Of a stretch of 64,000 bases of DNA, positions 27,217 through 36,068 are shown in pieces. The notes beneath the pieces are model-generated. The model saw only the letters and a program-made list of their open reading frames with translations. It ran no database searches and had not been told where the DNA came from. Positions within the stretch are counted from its first letter, which is position 1. Each line of letters opens with the position of its first letter. The stretch is from Cyclobacteriaceae bacterium (lineage in GTDB: Bacteria > Bacteroidota > Bacteroidia > Cytophagales > Cyclobacteriaceae), in NCBI GenBank assembly GCA_028281285.1, contig JANQKF010000019.1:62001-126000 (forward strand), written 5' to 3'. Position numbers and translations under genes: made by a program.

Positions 27217-27376
27217 TCTGTGATCTTGATAATCCTCATAACCGAATGCACATCACTCTTTTAGTACGCTTGTCGAGTGGAATTATTGAATTGAAGGTAA
27301 ACATTCCAAAAAAATTATCGCGTTCCTTTCAGAAAATTAAGCTTAAGTTAAAATTGTATTATCTGTGGAAGAACCA

Positions 27377-27397
27377 CTCCTAACGAGCGTTAGGGAG
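27377..27397. repeat. Inverted repeat in the DUF5723/S41 intergenic region
   Basis: CTCCTAACG and CGTTAGGGAG face each other around a central AG, with one unpaired G. It lies about 95 bp upstream of the -33 element of the S41 promoter and may be a regulator site. No transcription through it is required for either gene. Confidence 0.4.
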
Positions 27398-27492
27398 TAT
27401 TGCCATTGAATATTTCTGTCCTGAGGCATTGGAATCGAAGGCCATTTGAAACGTGAGAAATACAAATTATTGTATGTGAACAACAAAAAATG

Positions 27493-27522
27493 TTTGACGA
27501 AAAGCATTTTTCTGTATATTTG
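27493..27522 (+). promoter_or_regulatory. Strong promoter for the S41 protease leader
   Basis: TTTG (27493-27496) and TATATTTG (27515-27522) are perfect matches to the Bacteroidota -33 and -7 elements with an 18-nt spacer. Transcription would start near 27529, about 310 nt before the GTG start of the protease gene. Confidence 0.7.
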
Positions 27523-27673
27523 TCTCGCTTTCACCACCACCTACATACTTTACTACACATAATCTATACCAGGGCCCCTTTTACCAACAACCTGTATTAG
27601 ACTACATTACATCATTATGACTGCAGCCTTACGTTGCCGTCTGAACTATTCCTGACCCGGCTTCAGGGTGTGT

Positions 27674-27712
27674 AATCAGAGTTTTACTTAGTTTTTAAGT
27701 GAAATCCTGATT
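27674..27712 (+). other. AU-rich hairpin in the S41 leader
   Basis: AATCAG (27674-27679) pairs with CTGATT (27707-27712), and inside it TTTTACTT pairs with AAGTGAAA (one G-U) around a U-rich loop. TTCT follows. It could be an attenuator, an RNA 3' end or an mRNA-stabilising stem; the sequence alone does not decide. Confidence 0.4.
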
Positions 27713-27838
27713 TTCTAGAATACGTTATTACAGCATAAATCGAACTAACGTTTAATCGACCTTCATTCCGGTGACTTGTCTGTCATTGGTGTGTATTGTC
27801 ATTCTCAGTCACCCTGAGATCAACCAAAGGGTACTGAA

Positions 27839-29362
27839 GTGGCAAGAAAGTCAGCAATAGCAGTTAAAAGTTTAATTCTGGGGATAGCTCTACTCACCAG
27901 TGTTTATGCATTTGCTGCAGATGACAAGCTCCCTTATGAGGAAATCTCAAAGGAGAAGGCCACCGAGGATATCCATTTTTACTTTCAGCTAATTGATCAG
28001 CAACACGGAAACCCCTACGAGTATATCACTCGAGATGAGTTTAAAGTATTGATAGATCAAAAAATTGCAGCGCTCCCTGAAACCATTACTAATCAGCATT
28101 TTTCGAGCATCCTTCTTGAATTGAATCAGAAGATCCGCTGTGGTCACACAGCGGTGATGCCGGATGCACAACTGATCAAAAGAGCTTCTGGTCAGACGAA
28201 TTTCTTTCCTTATCCCATCTCAATTATCGATGAAAAAATCTATCTCGATTTCGAAGATGGTCCACTTCCCCACGCCTCTGAAATTCAGTCAATCAATGGA
28301 GTCACTTCAACACAACTCCTTAATGACCTCATGTTATTGGCCATCACCGATGGGTTTATAGAAACAAAGATTAAAAGAGAATTAGAGAGTCGGTTTGGAT
28401 ATTATTTCTATCTGAAATACGGCCCTCATCCCACTTTTGAGGTCGAATATGCCGTTAATGGCGATTTGGCAAAATCAACTGTGGAAGGGACGACAGGAAA
28501 TGTAATGTTAGCAAACAACTACTATCGTCCACTTTACAAATCGCATGAGCGATACTATCATTTTACACACCTAGATGCGGTTGACTCTCTTCAGACCCTC
28601 ATTCTAACACTGAACACTTTTCAGGCTAACCCTGAATGGTTCTTTAATAGAATTGCGTCTCGCTACAATGCCACCTCTAAGTCTTTCGACTTTGAGAACC
28701 TTGTGCTTGACCTGCGAGGCAATGAAGGGGGCGATCGCAGACTATTGAATATACTATACCAAATCATTGCAGGTCAAGATCTTAACGACCCGTCTGAAAC
28801 CCATATCAGAACTTCGGACATCGTTCTGACAGAACAGCTTTTAGGAATCAATGGCAGTTTTAATTCCGAAGAGGTTGTGGCAAATGCCGAAGCCTACCTC
28901 AACAAGTACTTCACTAATCCGGTTGGAGATAAATTGACATGTGACGCTCAAAATTGGTACGATGAATTTAAGCTTGATTTTGATATGTCAGGAATGCGCT
29001 TCAATGGCAATGTTTATGTTCTTACTTCAGGAAAGACTTTCTCGGCTGCCGCTGACCTCACCAGAATTTTGAGTGCATTACCAAATGTCACTGTTGTTGG
29101 TGAAGAGACCGGTGGTGCACATGAAGCAAGAACCGCCAATATGCTTCTAAATTATGAGCTCCCAAATTCCAAGGTGAACATCCAAGTTCCTGTGATTTAT
29201 GAAAAGTTTGTCAATACCGACATCACCGTGAGCCAGGGGCGCGGAACTTTCCCTGACTATTATATTACTCAGTCGCTTGAGGACCTGCAAAACAAGCGCG
29301 ATGCGGTGTTTGACTTTACTGTCAACCTCATCCAGGAAAGCAATAGTCTCGGCTCTAATTAA
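27839..29362 (+). CDS. Exported S41 family (C-terminal processing type) peptidase
   Basis: The 507-residue protein has a signal peptide (AVKSLILGIALLTSVYAFA), so the GTG at 27839, which has AAAGGG about 8 nt upstream, is the best start. The N-terminal helical domain includes NQKIRCGHTAVMP; a degenerate PDZ-like segment spans about 135-220. The peptidase domain includes LVLDLRGNEGGD and the nucleophile region TSGKTFSAAADLTRI, with GEETGGAHEA behind it. S41 members cleave exported or unfolded proteins. It has a long leader and lies 49 bp before polA. Confidence 0.9.
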   Translation: MARKSAIAVKSLILGIALLTSVYAFAADDKLPYEEISKEKATEDIHFYFQLIDQQHGNPYEYITRDEFKVLIDQKIAALPETITNQHFSSILLELNQKIRCGHTAVMPDAQLIKRASGQTNFFPYPISIIDEKIYLDFEDGPLPHASEIQSINGVTSTQLLNDLMLLAITDGFIETKIKRELESRFGYYFYLKYGPHPTFEVEYAVNGDLAKSTVEGTTGNVMLANNYYRPLYKSHERYYHFTHLDAVDSLQTLILTLNTFQANPEWFFNRIASRYNATSKSFDFENLVLDLRGNEGGDRRLLNILYQIIAGQDLNDPSETHIRTSDIVLTEQLLGINGSFNSEEVVANAEAYLNKYFTNPVGDKLTCDAQNWYDEFKLDFDMSGMRFNGNVYVLTSGKTFSAAADLTRILSALPNVTVVGEETGGAHEARTANMLLNYELPNSKVNIQVPVIYEKFVNTDITVSQGRGTFPDYYITQSLEDLQNKRDAVFDFTVNLIQESNSLGSN

Positions 29363-29411
29363 TTCTGACAATTCAACTTCCAGCTTTTATCGGATTACTT
29401 AACTTTATGAA

Positions 29412-32216
29412 ATGAGTAAGCCGGAAAAATCCTTGTTCCTGCTGGACGCAATGGCCTTGATTTACAGAGCCCACTTTGCATTCAGCAAAAACCCAAGAAT
29501 CAACTCGAAAGGCCTGAATACCGGAGCCCCATTCGGGTTTACCAATAGTCTTTATGAAATCATCGAGAAGAGAAAGCCAACTCATATAGCTGTGGCCTTT
29601 GATACCAGTGCTCCCACGTTTCGACATGAACAATTTCCAGCCTATAAGGCAAATCGAGATGAAACACCTGAGGATATAAAGATTGGCACACCGATCGTCA
29701 AGGATATTGTGAGAGCCTTCAATATTCCGGTTCTGGAGCTTGATGGATACGAAGCTGATGATATCATTGGAACGTTCGCTAAGAAAGCGGCCAAAGAAGG
29801 TTTCGAAGTATTTATGATGACTCCGGACAAGGACTATGGTCAATTGGTTGAAGAAAACATCTATTTGTACAAACCTGCCTTTATGGGCAACGCGGTAGAC
29901 GTCATGGGCATTCCTGAAATCCTTGAAAAATGGGATATTGAGCGAATCGATCAGGTGATTGATATGCTTGGCTTGCAAGGCGATTCCGTAGACAACATCC
30001 CCGGAATACCCGGAGTAGGTCCGAAGACTGCGTCCAAATTACTAAAGGAGTACGGAACTGTCGAGAACATAGTGGCTCATGCGCACGAGCTTAAAGGCAA
30101 ATTGGCCGAAAAAGTAGCCGAATTTGGCCAACAAGGAATCCTTTCAAAAGAACTCGCCACTATCAATGTGGAAGTGCCAATGGAGTTTGATGAGGAAGCA
30201 ATGAAGTATACCGGCCCTAGAGTAGATGAGCTTAAGAAAATTTTTGAAGAGCTGGAATTCAGAACTACGCTCAAAAGAATTCTTGGCGAAACAACCGGTC
30301 CGGCTAAGACAGCCAAAAAGCCCGCAGGAACACCGGAACAAATGGGGCTCTTTGCTGAAGAATCGAGTGCCTCTCCTATCGAAGAAGAAAGGCCGGCTGA
30401 AAAGGGATCAATCTCGAATACGGAACATCAATATCATCTCATTGACACTCCTCAGCTCCGCCAACGACTCATTCGATATGTACTGAAGCAAAAGGAATTC
30501 TGTTTTGATACTGAAACCGACAACATAGAGCCTATTGAAGCGAATCTGGTTGGCATTGCTTTCTCCTATAGAAAAGGAGAAGCCTATTACATCCCAACAC
30601 CTGAAGACCGCGAAGAGACTCAGAAAATTGTCGATGAATTCAAACCTGTATTCGAAAATGGGGAAATTCTGAAAATCGCCCAGAATGCGAAGTATGATAT
30701 TCAGGTGTTGAAAAACTACGGTGTCACGGTTAAAGGACCAATCTTTGACACCATGATTGCACACTATTTGATCGATCCTGACACCAGGCATAACATGGAT
30801 GTACTGTCCGAGAATTACCTGAATTACAGTCCTGTGTCTATAACAGAGCTTATCGGGAAAAAAGGGAGTGTACAGGGAAATATGAAAGACGTGCCAGTGC
30901 ATAAAGTGGTGGAATATGCAGGAGAAGACGCAGATATCACCTTCCAGCTAAAGCATAAGTTGGCTCCGGTTCTGGACGAAAGAGCAGTTAACAAACTGTT
31001 CAATGAAGTAGAGCTTCCCTTGGTTGATGTCCTTGCAGATATTGAATACAATGGGGTCAAAATCGATACAGAAACTCTGGCGACCATGTCAAAAGAGCTG
31101 CAGGATGAAAGTGTGAAAGCACAGGCTGATATATTTGAGATGGCTGGGGAGGAATTCAATATTGCTTCTCCGAAACAACTCGGTGTGATACTCTTTGAAA
31201 AAATGAAATTGGTTGACAAGCCGAAGAAAACAAAGACAGGTCAGTACGCTACCGGGGAAGACATTCTTTCCAAACTAGCAGTTGAACACCCCATCGCCAG
31301 AAGAATACTGGAATTCAGAGAATATCAAAAACTAAAATCCACCTATGTTGATGCCTTACCTACCATGATCAGCCCGGTAGATGGCCTCGTACATACTGAC
31401 TACCGACAGGCTGTAGCCGCTACGGGTAGGCTGAGTTCTAATAATCCGAATCTTCAAAACATTCCTATTAGAACTGAAAAAGGTAGAGAAATAAGGAAAG
31501 CCTTTATTCCACGTTCTGAAGAATTCGTCTTGATGGCCGCTGACTATTCCCAAATTGAATTAAGGATAGTTGCTTCATTTGCCAAGGACAAAAGCATGAT
31601 CGAGGCCTTCAAAAACGGTCGGGATATTCATGCTACAACAGCTTCGAAAGTATTCAAAGTGCCGTTGGAAGAAGTAGATCGCGAGATGAGAGGTAAGGCA
31701 AAAGGGGTCAACTTTGGGCTGATTTACGGTATTTCGGCCTTCGGTCTGGCCCAGAACATTGGAATATCGCGAACAGAGGCGCAGGAAATCATTTCGGCCT
31801 ATTTTGATGAATTCCCGGGTGTGAAGCGATACATGGATGATTCAGTGAACAAGGCTCGTGAACTGACCTATGTCGAAACCATTTTAGGAAGACGCAGATA
31901 CCTTCGAGATATCCACTCTAAGAATATGGTAGGTCGAGGGCATGCTGAACGTAATGCTATTAATGCTCCAATTCAGGGAAGCGCTGCCGACATGATTAAA
32001 ATCGCAATGATCAACATTCATAAGTGGATGAAAGAAGAAAATCTTAAGTCTAAAATGATCATGCAGGTACATGATGAACTTGTATTTGATGTCCACAAGT
32101 CTGAACTCGACCTGATGAAAACAAAGATCCCTGAGCTGATGAAATCTGCCGTTGAATTGGATGTGCCAATGGAAGTCGAAGTGGGAATTGGAGAAAACTG
32201 GCTGTTGGCTCATTAA
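29412..32216 (+). CDS. polA: DNA polymerase I
   Basis: The 934-residue protein carries all three activities. The 5'-nuclease domain is at about 1-290 (AVAFDTSAPTFRHEQFPAYK; NIPGIPGVGPKTASKLL). The 3'-5' proofreading domain keeps its acidic residues: DTETD near 363, AQNAKYD and YAGEDAD. The polymerase domain has motif A DYSQIELRI near 710, motif B RGKAKGVNFGLIYG and motif C QVHDELVFD near 885. It fills gaps in repair and replaces RNA primers. The antisense frames across it are composition effects. Confidence 0.97.
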   Translation: MSKPEKSLFLLDAMALIYRAHFAFSKNPRINSKGLNTGAPFGFTNSLYEIIEKRKPTHIAVAFDTSAPTFRHEQFPAYKANRDETPEDIKIGTPIVKDIVRAFNIPVLELDGYEADDIIGTFAKKAAKEGFEVFMMTPDKDYGQLVEENIYLYKPAFMGNAVDVMGIPEILEKWDIERIDQVIDMLGLQGDSVDNIPGIPGVGPKTASKLLKEYGTVENIVAHAHELKGKLAEKVAEFGQQGILSKELATINVEVPMEFDEEAMKYTGPRVDELKKIFEELEFRTTLKRILGETTGPAKTAKKPAGTPEQMGLFAEESSASPIEEERPAEKGSISNTEHQYHLIDTPQLRQRLIRYVLKQKEFCFDTETDNIEPIEANLVGIAFSYRKGEAYYIPTPEDREETQKIVDEFKPVFENGEILKIAQNAKYDIQVLKNYGVTVKGPIFDTMIAHYLIDPDTRHNMDVLSENYLNYSPVSITELIGKKGSVQGNMKDVPVHKVVEYAGEDADITFQLKHKLAPVLDERAVNKLFNEVELPLVDVLADIEYNGVKIDTETLATMSKELQDESVKAQADIFEMAGEEFNIASPKQLGVILFEKMKLVDKPKKTKTGQYATGEDILSKLAVEHPIARRILEFREYQKLKSTYVDALPTMISPVDGLVHTDYRQAVAATGRLSSNNPNLQNIPIRTEKGREIRKAFIPRSEEFVLMAADYSQIELRIVASFAKDKSMIEAFKNGRDIHATTASKVFKVPLEEVDREMRGKAKGVNFGLIYGISAFGLAQNIGISRTEAQEIISAYFDEFPGVKRYMDDSVNKARELTYVETILGRRRYLRDIHSKNMVGRGHAERNAINAPIQGSAADMIKIAMINIHKWMKEENLKSKMIMQVHDELVFDVHKSELDLMKTKIPELMKSAVELDVPMEVEVGIGENWLLAH

Positions 32217-32241
32217 TGTAGCCTTTCCTTGTTCCCTCGTT

Positions 32242-32262
32242 CTACTTGCATCCGGCAAGTAG
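32242..32262. repeat. Perfect inverted repeat just before the histidine kinase start
   Basis: CTACTTGC (32242-32249) and GCAAGTAG (32255-32262) pair perfectly around ATCCG and end 3 bp before the GTG start codon at 32266. As RNA it would fold over the ribosome landing site; as DNA it could be an operator. No T-run follows, so it is not a standard terminator for polA. Confidence 0.55.
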
Positions 32263-32265
32263 ACA

Positions 32266-35200
32266 GTGAAAATTAGTAAGATCCTTGTTACCCCAATCTA
32301 CAAGAGTGTTCTCACTACATTCTTTTTTATAGCATCAATTAATTTAGTTGCGCAGACAATTAAAATACAGTCATTTGGTGTAAATGAGGGCCTATCAGAT
32401 GCCTCGGTCAAAGATATACATAGTGACAAATACGGATATAAGTGGATTTCTACAGGGCATGGCCTAAATAAATACGATGGTCATAGTTTTAAAACGTTTC
32501 GCCATGATCCAATGGATACGTTTTCAATTAGAGCCAATAGTCTTGGCCGAATTTTCGAAGATAACGATGGAAATATCTGGACGCTCGTTGATATCGGTGG
32601 AATTGCCAAATACGATCGTGTGACCAGTCGATTCTGCTATTTTACCTATGATTCTAATGATCCCGGAAATACGAACAATATTGTGTTATCAGCTCATTTT
32701 GATAGCAAAAATAGAGGATGGATAGGTACTCGTATTGGCATCAACCTGATCAATAAAGATCGACTTCGTTTTGAGCCGGTAACAATCGAAGGTCATGATG
32801 AAGTGATCGTCACAGGGATTTATCATGATAAGAACGAAACGGTTTGGGTGGGCAGCAATAAAGGTCTTTTTAGATACGATGAGTTACAGAATCGTTTTGC
32901 CGAGGTCAAATCAGTAGACGATACATCAATCATAGGTACTTCAAAATTCAAGGAGGATCATGACGGAAATATCTGGTTCTCTTCTTTCAGGTTCGGACTT
33001 TATCATGCCAAACTGAGCAATACAACTGAAATCAAGAAAGCCAGTTTGCCCGGAGAAGAAAAGCCGTTCATCATGAGTCTTTTTCAAACACAAACCTCTG
33101 GTATCAACGTGTTAATCAGGGGACAAGGTATCTTCGAGTTAAGCCCGACAGGCTGGAAGGCCATACCATTTGAAGGGATAAAACCCAATCTCCTTCGGTT
33201 TGCATACAGTAGTGAAAAAAATGATGAGGTGTTCATACTCACATTTGACAATCATGTTTTTCTCTACAACCACAAGACTGGAACTACCAGGTCAGTAAAT
33301 AATTTTCAACAACCAATCAATGGATTTACACTCGATGAGGACGATGCTAATCTCTGGTTGGGCTCAATGAACTTTGGCCTGTACCAGGTATCTATAGAAA
33401 AGCCAGATTTCGAGGCCATTTACATCAACAAGGAACGTGCAGATCAACAGGACTACTCCAACTTCATTACGAACCTTCACGGCACAGAGGATCGAAAATT
33501 CTATATTGCTTCCAACTCCGGTTTGATTGAATTTGATCAGAATACATCGGAACAAACCACCGTAATTCCCTACTGGGGAGAACATCGTTTTCCCCATTTC
33601 ATTACATCAATGCAAGATTATAACGCTGAAACTCTCTTACTCGGTACGGAAAAAGGCATTTATAAATTTCATCGGAATACGCGCAGTGTCAAACCCTTTG
33701 TGCCAATCAATGAACGCGTAAATGATTTTCAAATACGGAATGATTCTATCTGGGCAATCGGAAGCTTTGGTGTTTTTGTGCATGATATCCAAAGAGATTC
33801 TACCACATACCTACACCAAATAGAGGATGCCCCTCAAGTATTGAAAGAATATATGTCCCGCAAGATCTTTATAGACAACTCCGGAATAGTGTGGGTCGGC
33901 ACAGTTAGAGAAGGACTTTTCCGAATCGAACCCACACCATCTTCATTTAAATTCAACAGATACATGTATCATGGGATCAGAAAAAGCGGGTTTCTTTCCC
34001 AGTCCATCAATGCCATTTTTGAAGACAGCGCTGGTAGGTTATGGATAGGAGCATTTAGTAGCGGCTTACTGGAATTCGATCGTGAGTCCAGGAAATTCTA
34101 CAATTATACACCCAATGGAACTCTGCCTGTTCCCAATGTTCAGGCAATTGAAGAAGCAACAGACGGATGCATTTGGCTTAGTGCAGCGGATGGGATTCAC
34201 AAATTCATCTATAAAGACAAGAGTTTTAAACGATACACCACTAAGAACGGGTTGAGTAGCAATTCATTTGTGCTTCGATCATCAACTAACCTTGAAGATG
34301 GAAGACTCTTATTTGGTAGTAACCGTGGGATTACAATTTTTGATCCTGTACGAATATCCCAGGAGCCCAAAGCACCTAGCGTAACACTGGAAAAGATCAA
34401 GGTATTTAATACCAGCAAGACCTTTGACAGACCAATCTATGACCTTGAGTCCATAGAACTTAAATACAACCAGAACTTCCTGACACTGGATTTCACGGCC
34501 TTGGATTTTAACAATGCAGCCCTAATCTCTTACGCATACCAACTCAAGGGTCTGAATGATGAATGGGTGAATATTGGATATAATAGAACCATTAATCTCA
34601 ACAACCTTAGACCCGGCACCTATGATCTAAACATTAAAGCTGCTCTTAATGATGGTAATTGGGGAGGCCCGAAAACCCTGACAATTACAGTCACGCCCCC
34701 TTTCTGGTCGACTCCCTGGTTTTTTATTCTATTCACATTGGTCATACTCCTGGTTCTCTGGTCGATACATTACTATCGTCTTCAGCTGAAAATGAGGCGC
34801 ATACATTTTATGGAAAAAGTCAGGAAAAAAGCGGCAGCAGACTTCCATGACGAAATGGGTAATAAACTGACAAGGATCGCCCTATTCACCGATGTGCTTA
34901 AGAAAAAACTCAATGGAACAACCCCGGAGATCACCGAATATGTCGATAAAATCAGGGACAACTCCAGAAATTTAAATAGTTCGATGCGTGATTTTCTCTG
35001 GGCTCTGGACCCTAAAAAAGACACCGTCCTGGATGTCGCAGTATTACTAAAGGATTTTGGTGAAGAACTGTTCGATAAAACCTCAATCGACTTTAGTGTT
35101 GATTGTATCGATCCGGACCTGGAGCGTTATAAACTTGATATGGATTGGAAACGCAACCTTATCATGATCTTCAAGGAAGCGATGCACAATGTTCTAAAAC

Positions 35201-35433
35201 ATGCCAATGCCACCCGCGCCTCTCTTAGTTTCCGTTTGAGGCAAGATCAACTGGTAGTTGGCTTGGCAGACGATGGTCAAGGCATCCAGGCTCTGGAAAG
35301 TAACGATGGTTATGGAATGAAAAATATGAGTTATCGAGCTCAAGAGTTAAGAGGACACTTAGAAATTGACCCTAACCACCCAGGTACATACGTGAAATTT
35401 ACCGGCAACCTTAAATCTTTTAGTTTGACATGA
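32266..35433 (+). CDS. Propeller-type sensor histidine kinase
   Basis: The 1055-residue protein begins with GTG and a signal peptide (about 1-29, ending in NLVAQ). Residues 35-700 are two-component-propeller repeats (for example YKWISTGHGLNKYDG, GNIWTLVDIGGIAKYD and GRLWIGAFSSGLLEFD), followed by a Y_Y_Y domain (about 740-815) and a membrane helix (about 822-842). The kinase part has the phosphoacceptor segment DFHDEMGNKLTRI (H861) and an HATPase domain with DDGQGI and NDGYGMKNMSYRA. The C-terminus lacks a receiver. It overlaps the LuxR-type regulator gene by 4 bp (ATGA), forming a two-component pair. Propeller kinases in this phylum often sense outside sugars or polymers; the ligand here is unknown. 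Confidence 0.94.
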   Translation: MKISKILVTPIYKSVLTTFFFIASINLVAQTIKIQSFGVNEGLSDASVKDIHSDKYGYKWISTGHGLNKYDGHSFKTFRHDPMDTFSIRANSLGRIFEDNDGNIWTLVDIGGIAKYDRVTSRFCYFTYDSNDPGNTNNIVLSAHFDSKNRGWIGTRIGINLINKDRLRFEPVTIEGHDEVIVTGIYHDKNETVWVGSNKGLFRYDELQNRFAEVKSVDDTSIIGTSKFKEDHDGNIWFSSFRFGLYHAKLSNTTEIKKASLPGEEKPFIMSLFQTQTSGINVLIRGQGIFELSPTGWKAIPFEGIKPNLLRFAYSSEKNDEVFILTFDNHVFLYNHKTGTTRSVNNFQQPINGFTLDEDDANLWLGSMNFGLYQVSIEKPDFEAIYINKERADQQDYSNFITNLHGTEDRKFYIASNSGLIEFDQNTSEQTTVIPYWGEHRFPHFITSMQDYNAETLLLGTEKGIYKFHRNTRSVKPFVPINERVNDFQIRNDSIWAIGSFGVFVHDIQRDSTTYLHQIEDAPQVLKEYMSRKIFIDNSGIVWVGTVREGLFRIEPTPSSFKFNRYMYHGIRKSGFLSQSINAIFEDSAGRLWIGAFSSGLLEFDRESRKFYNYTPNGTLPVPNVQAIEEATDGCIWLSAADGIHKFIYKDKSFKRYTTKNGLSSNSFVLRSSTNLEDGRLLFGSNRGITIFDPVRISQEPKAPSVTLEKIKVFNTSKTFDRPIYDLESIELKYNQNFLTLDFTALDFNNAALISYAYQLKGLNDEWVNIGYNRTINLNNLRPGTYDLNIKAALNDGNWGGPKTLTITVTPPFWSTPWFFILFTLVILLVLWSIHYYRLQLKMRRIHFMEKVRKKAAADFHDEMGNKLTRIALFTDVLKKKLNGTTPEITEYVDKIRDNSRNLNSSMRDFLWALDPKKDTVLDVAVLLKDFGEELFDKTSIDFSVDCIDPDLERYKLDMDWKRNLIMIFKEAMHNVLKHANATRASLSFRLRQDQLVVGLADDGQGIQALESNDGYGMKNMSYRAQELRGHLEIDPNHPGTYVKFTGNLKSFSLT

Positions 35434-36068
35434 CGACATACCGCCCAAGAAACATCAGAATCACAATCGTTGAAGATGATCCGGAAATTAGGCTTAATCT
35501 GGCACTTCTAATTAATACTACGGAAGGTCTCATTTGTCAATATACCTTTTCAAATGCCGAAGAGTTCCTGACTAATCTGGATTCTGTGGATCCCGAGTTG
35601 GTTTTGATGGATATTCAGCTGCCGGGTATGTCTGGCATTGATGCGGTAAGAAGATTGAAAGAAAAAAACCCGGAGGCGGAAGCCCTTATGTTGACTGTCT
35701 ACCAAGATGATAAATTGGTTTTTGATTCCCTCTGTGCCGGTGCATCAGGCTACCTGGTGAAAAGTACCCCTCCCGAAAAGATTGTCGAATCCATTCGTGA
35801 AGTGCTTAATGGTGGTGCTCCAATGAGTACCCAAATTGCCCGAATGGTGGTGTCCTCATTCCAAAAAAAGAACGAATCAGGCCTGACTGAAAGGGAGTAT
35901 GATGTGCTCGATCAACTTTGTAAAGGCAAAAGCTATAAGAATATAGGAGATGCATTGTTCATCAGTCAAGACACTGTTCGTTCCCATATCAAAAGCATTT
36001 ACAAAAAACTGGAAGTGAACTCCAAGTCCGAGGCTGTTGTCAAAGCGTTTCGAGAAAGACTAGTCTAA
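35430..36068 (+). CDS. LuxR/NarL-type response regulator
   Basis: The 212-residue protein has a receiver domain with the acidic pair ED-D (15-17), phosphoacceptor D61 in VLMDIQLPGMSG, TVYQDD and the lysine in YLVKSTPPEK. The LuxR helix-turn-helix is at about 148-205 (LTEREYDVLDQLCKGKSYKNIGDALFISQDTVRSHIKSIYKKL). It is translationally coupled to the propeller kinase, whose HisKA_3-like transmitter normally partners NarL-type regulators. It ends in a 4-bp stop-codon overlap with the convergent NHL gene. Confidence 0.96.
   Translation: MTTYRPRNIRITIVEDDPEIRLNLALLINTTEGLICQYTFSNAEEFLTNLDSVDPELVLMDIQLPGMSGIDAVRRLKEKNPEAEALMLTVYQDDKLVFDSLCAGASGYLVKSTPPEKIVESIREVLNGGAPMSTQIARMVVSSFQKKNESGLTEREYDVLDQLCKGKSYKNIGDALFISQDTVRSHIKSIYKKLEVNSKSEAVVKAFRERLV

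Larger units (their letters stand above)
27217..27838. other. 622-bp intergenic region with one clear promoter and two dyads
   Basis: No gene of normal size fits here. It holds an inverted repeat at 27377-27397, a strong plus-strand promoter at 27493-27522 and a hairpin at 27674-27712. A 12-codon ATG frame (27617-27655, MTAALRCRLNYS) lies between the promoter and the hairpin. The promoter implies a leader of about 310 nt before the S41 protease gene. The rest shows nothing I can name. Confidence 0.6.

Noticed and set aside
27617-27655. 12-codon frame in the S41 leader as a gene
   Set aside because: Too short and without a convincing ribosome site; mentioned only as part of the leader observation.
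29373-29978. 201-codon minus-strand open frame opposite polA
   Set aside because: It lies fully over the conserved 5'-nuclease region of polA, and its translation shows no recognisable domain or start signal.
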